From assembly GCF_000217915.1 (NCBI RefSeq), contig NZ_AFOZ01000044.1, forward strand, positions 62,001 through 126,000: a stretch of DNA of 64,000 nt. Direction: 5' to 3'. The notes under the pieces were generated by a model. The model made no database searches, was not told where the DNA came from, and worked only from the letters and a program-made list of their open reading frames with translations. Made by a program: the position numbers and the translations under genes. The stretch is from Shewanella sp. HN-41. Its GTDB lineage: Bacteria > Pseudomonadota > Gammaproteobacteria > Enterobacterales > Shewanellaceae. Positions 63,377 to 64,000 of the stretch are shown here, one piece after another (position 1 is the first letter of the stretch; every line of letters starts with the position of its first letter).

Positions 63377-64000
63377 CTAAGGCGAGCAGATCCGCCCTAG
63401 CCACCAATAGAGGCAAGATGTTGGGTCACCCCCAGTAATGCCTTGGTGCAGATAATGGGTTTCTTTCTTCTGGGCTAACTGACCGTGTAAGCGCTCAATT
63501 AATTCCGCTTGTTGATCAGGATGTTGCAGTAGATCACGCAAATCGACGCCGGACTCGGTAAAGAGGCATAAATGCAATTTGCCCTTTGCAGATACGCGCA
63601 AACGGTTACAAGTAGCACAAAAATTATTGGCATAGGGCATGATCAAACCAATACGGCCCTTATAATCGCTGTGGCTAAAATTTTGAGCCGGGCCATCGGA
63701 GGCGCTTGGGGCATCGAATTGCCAACCGTCCGCCAATAACTGCGCCTTGATATCGGCACCCGCTAGATGGTGGGCCTGAAAATACTCGCGGCCTAAACCC
63801 GTCTCCATCAACTCGATAAAACGCAGGTCGATTGGTGTGTGTTTAATCCAATGCAAAAAGCGGGGTAAATCTTTATCATTCAGCCCCTTCAGTAGCACAG
63901 CATTAATCTTTACCCGCTCAAAACCCGCCGATAATGCGGCATCAATGCCCCGCATCACTGCATCAAACTTGTTCTCACCGGTGATTTGATAAAACATCTT
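63377..64000 (-). CDS. moaA: GTP 3',8-cyclase MoaA, 5' end outside window, 3' end frameshifted
   Basis: The C-terminal two-thirds of MoaA: RVKINAVLLKGLND of the radical-SAM barrel and the second 4Fe-4S motif CATCNRLR...HLCLF, which holds GTP. The radical-SAM CxxxCxxC motif lies beyond the window end. As read, the end is ITGGDPTSCLYWWLGRICSP; removing one C from CCCCC (63429-63433) gives ITGVTQHLASIGG and a stop at 63397. The Gly-Gly end is needed for MoaA function, so this base matters. First known gene of the moaA-C-D-E-modABC run. Confidence 0.9.
   Translation of the reverse strand, partial: KMFYQITGENKFDAVMRGIDAALSAGFERVKINAVLLKGLNDKDLPRFLHWIKHTPIDLRFIELMETGLGREYFQAHHLAGADIKAQLLADGWQFDAPSASDGPAQNFSHSDYKGRIGLIMPYANNFCATCNRLRVSAKGKLHLCLFTESGVDLRDLLQHPDQQAELIERLHGQLAQKKETHYLHQGITGGDPTSCLYWWLGRICSP

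Noticed and set aside
1..64000. CRISPR arrays, tRNA or rRNA genes
   Set aside because: No regularly spaced repeats of 25-40 bp and no tRNA or rRNA sequence noticed on either strand.

Overview
The window reads as chromosomal DNA from a Shewanella species (Gammaproteobacteria). The basis is its family content: an aryl-polyene type gene block, DUF2959, DUF2986, DUF3261 and DUF4382 proteins, a typA/glnA neighbourhood, an IDO-like heme protein beside a kynureninase-like enzyme, and a PepSY/response-regulator/sensor trio. The order katG - SDR/cupin/ADH - typA - glnA - IDO-like operon resembles what I remember of the S. oneidensis chromosome; I could not check this by alignment.

Layout. 1-6.9 kb: the end of an aryl-polyene (APE) cluster: MMPL exporter, halogenase-like flavoprotein, DUF3261 lipoprotein, then ketosynthase, dehydratase, ketoreductase and ketosynthase. 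6.9-8.4 kb: a lipoprotein gene split by two frameshifts. 8.4-11 kb: an accessory patch with two hairpin-rich non-coding elements enclosing minus-strand gene cassettes (a DUF6896-like gene, and a TIR-domain gene overlapping a small membrane protein gene) with attC-like sites but no integrase. 11-23.7 kb: GNAT, SCO-like protein plus chemoreceptor, BenE transporter and its regulator, rhodanese, azoreductase, Dtd, peptidase, YihY, DUF2959 and a GGDEF protein. 23.7-28.9 kb: an AT-rich island with a decayed IS4-family transposase, a sulfotransferase and an Asp/Asn beta-hydroxylase that both end in SEC-C zinc motifs, and a TPR-sulfotransferase. 29.4-36.8 kb: NapH-like ferredoxin, KatG, and an SDR/cupin/ADH operon with a divergent AraC regulator. 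37-43.3 kb: typA and glnA (sigma-54/NtrC-type promoter), then a DUF4382 lipoprotein gene bracketed by a duplicate of the glnA 3' end. 43.6-54.8 kb: transporters, IDO-like/kynureninase-like operon, TetR/MBL pair, M23 lipoprotein and a Fur-type TonB receptor. 54.8-64 kb: YqaE, an RluA-type enzyme, a two-component system, and a molybdenum block running moaA-moaC-moaD-moaE-modA-modB-modC on the minus strand.

Several ordinary genes (the 6.9 kb lipoprotein twice, yihY, a small membrane protein gene, katG, the kynureninase-like gene, moaA) are each broken by one base in a homopolymer, and each becomes a full-length family member when that base is corrected. This looks more like a sequencing or assembly artefact than a run of pseudogenes.

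The strongest candidates for undescribed biology are the two-gene TIR/membrane-protein cassette (9.46-10.24 kb) and the SEC-C-tagged sulfotransferase/beta-hydroxylase set (24.7-28.85 kb).
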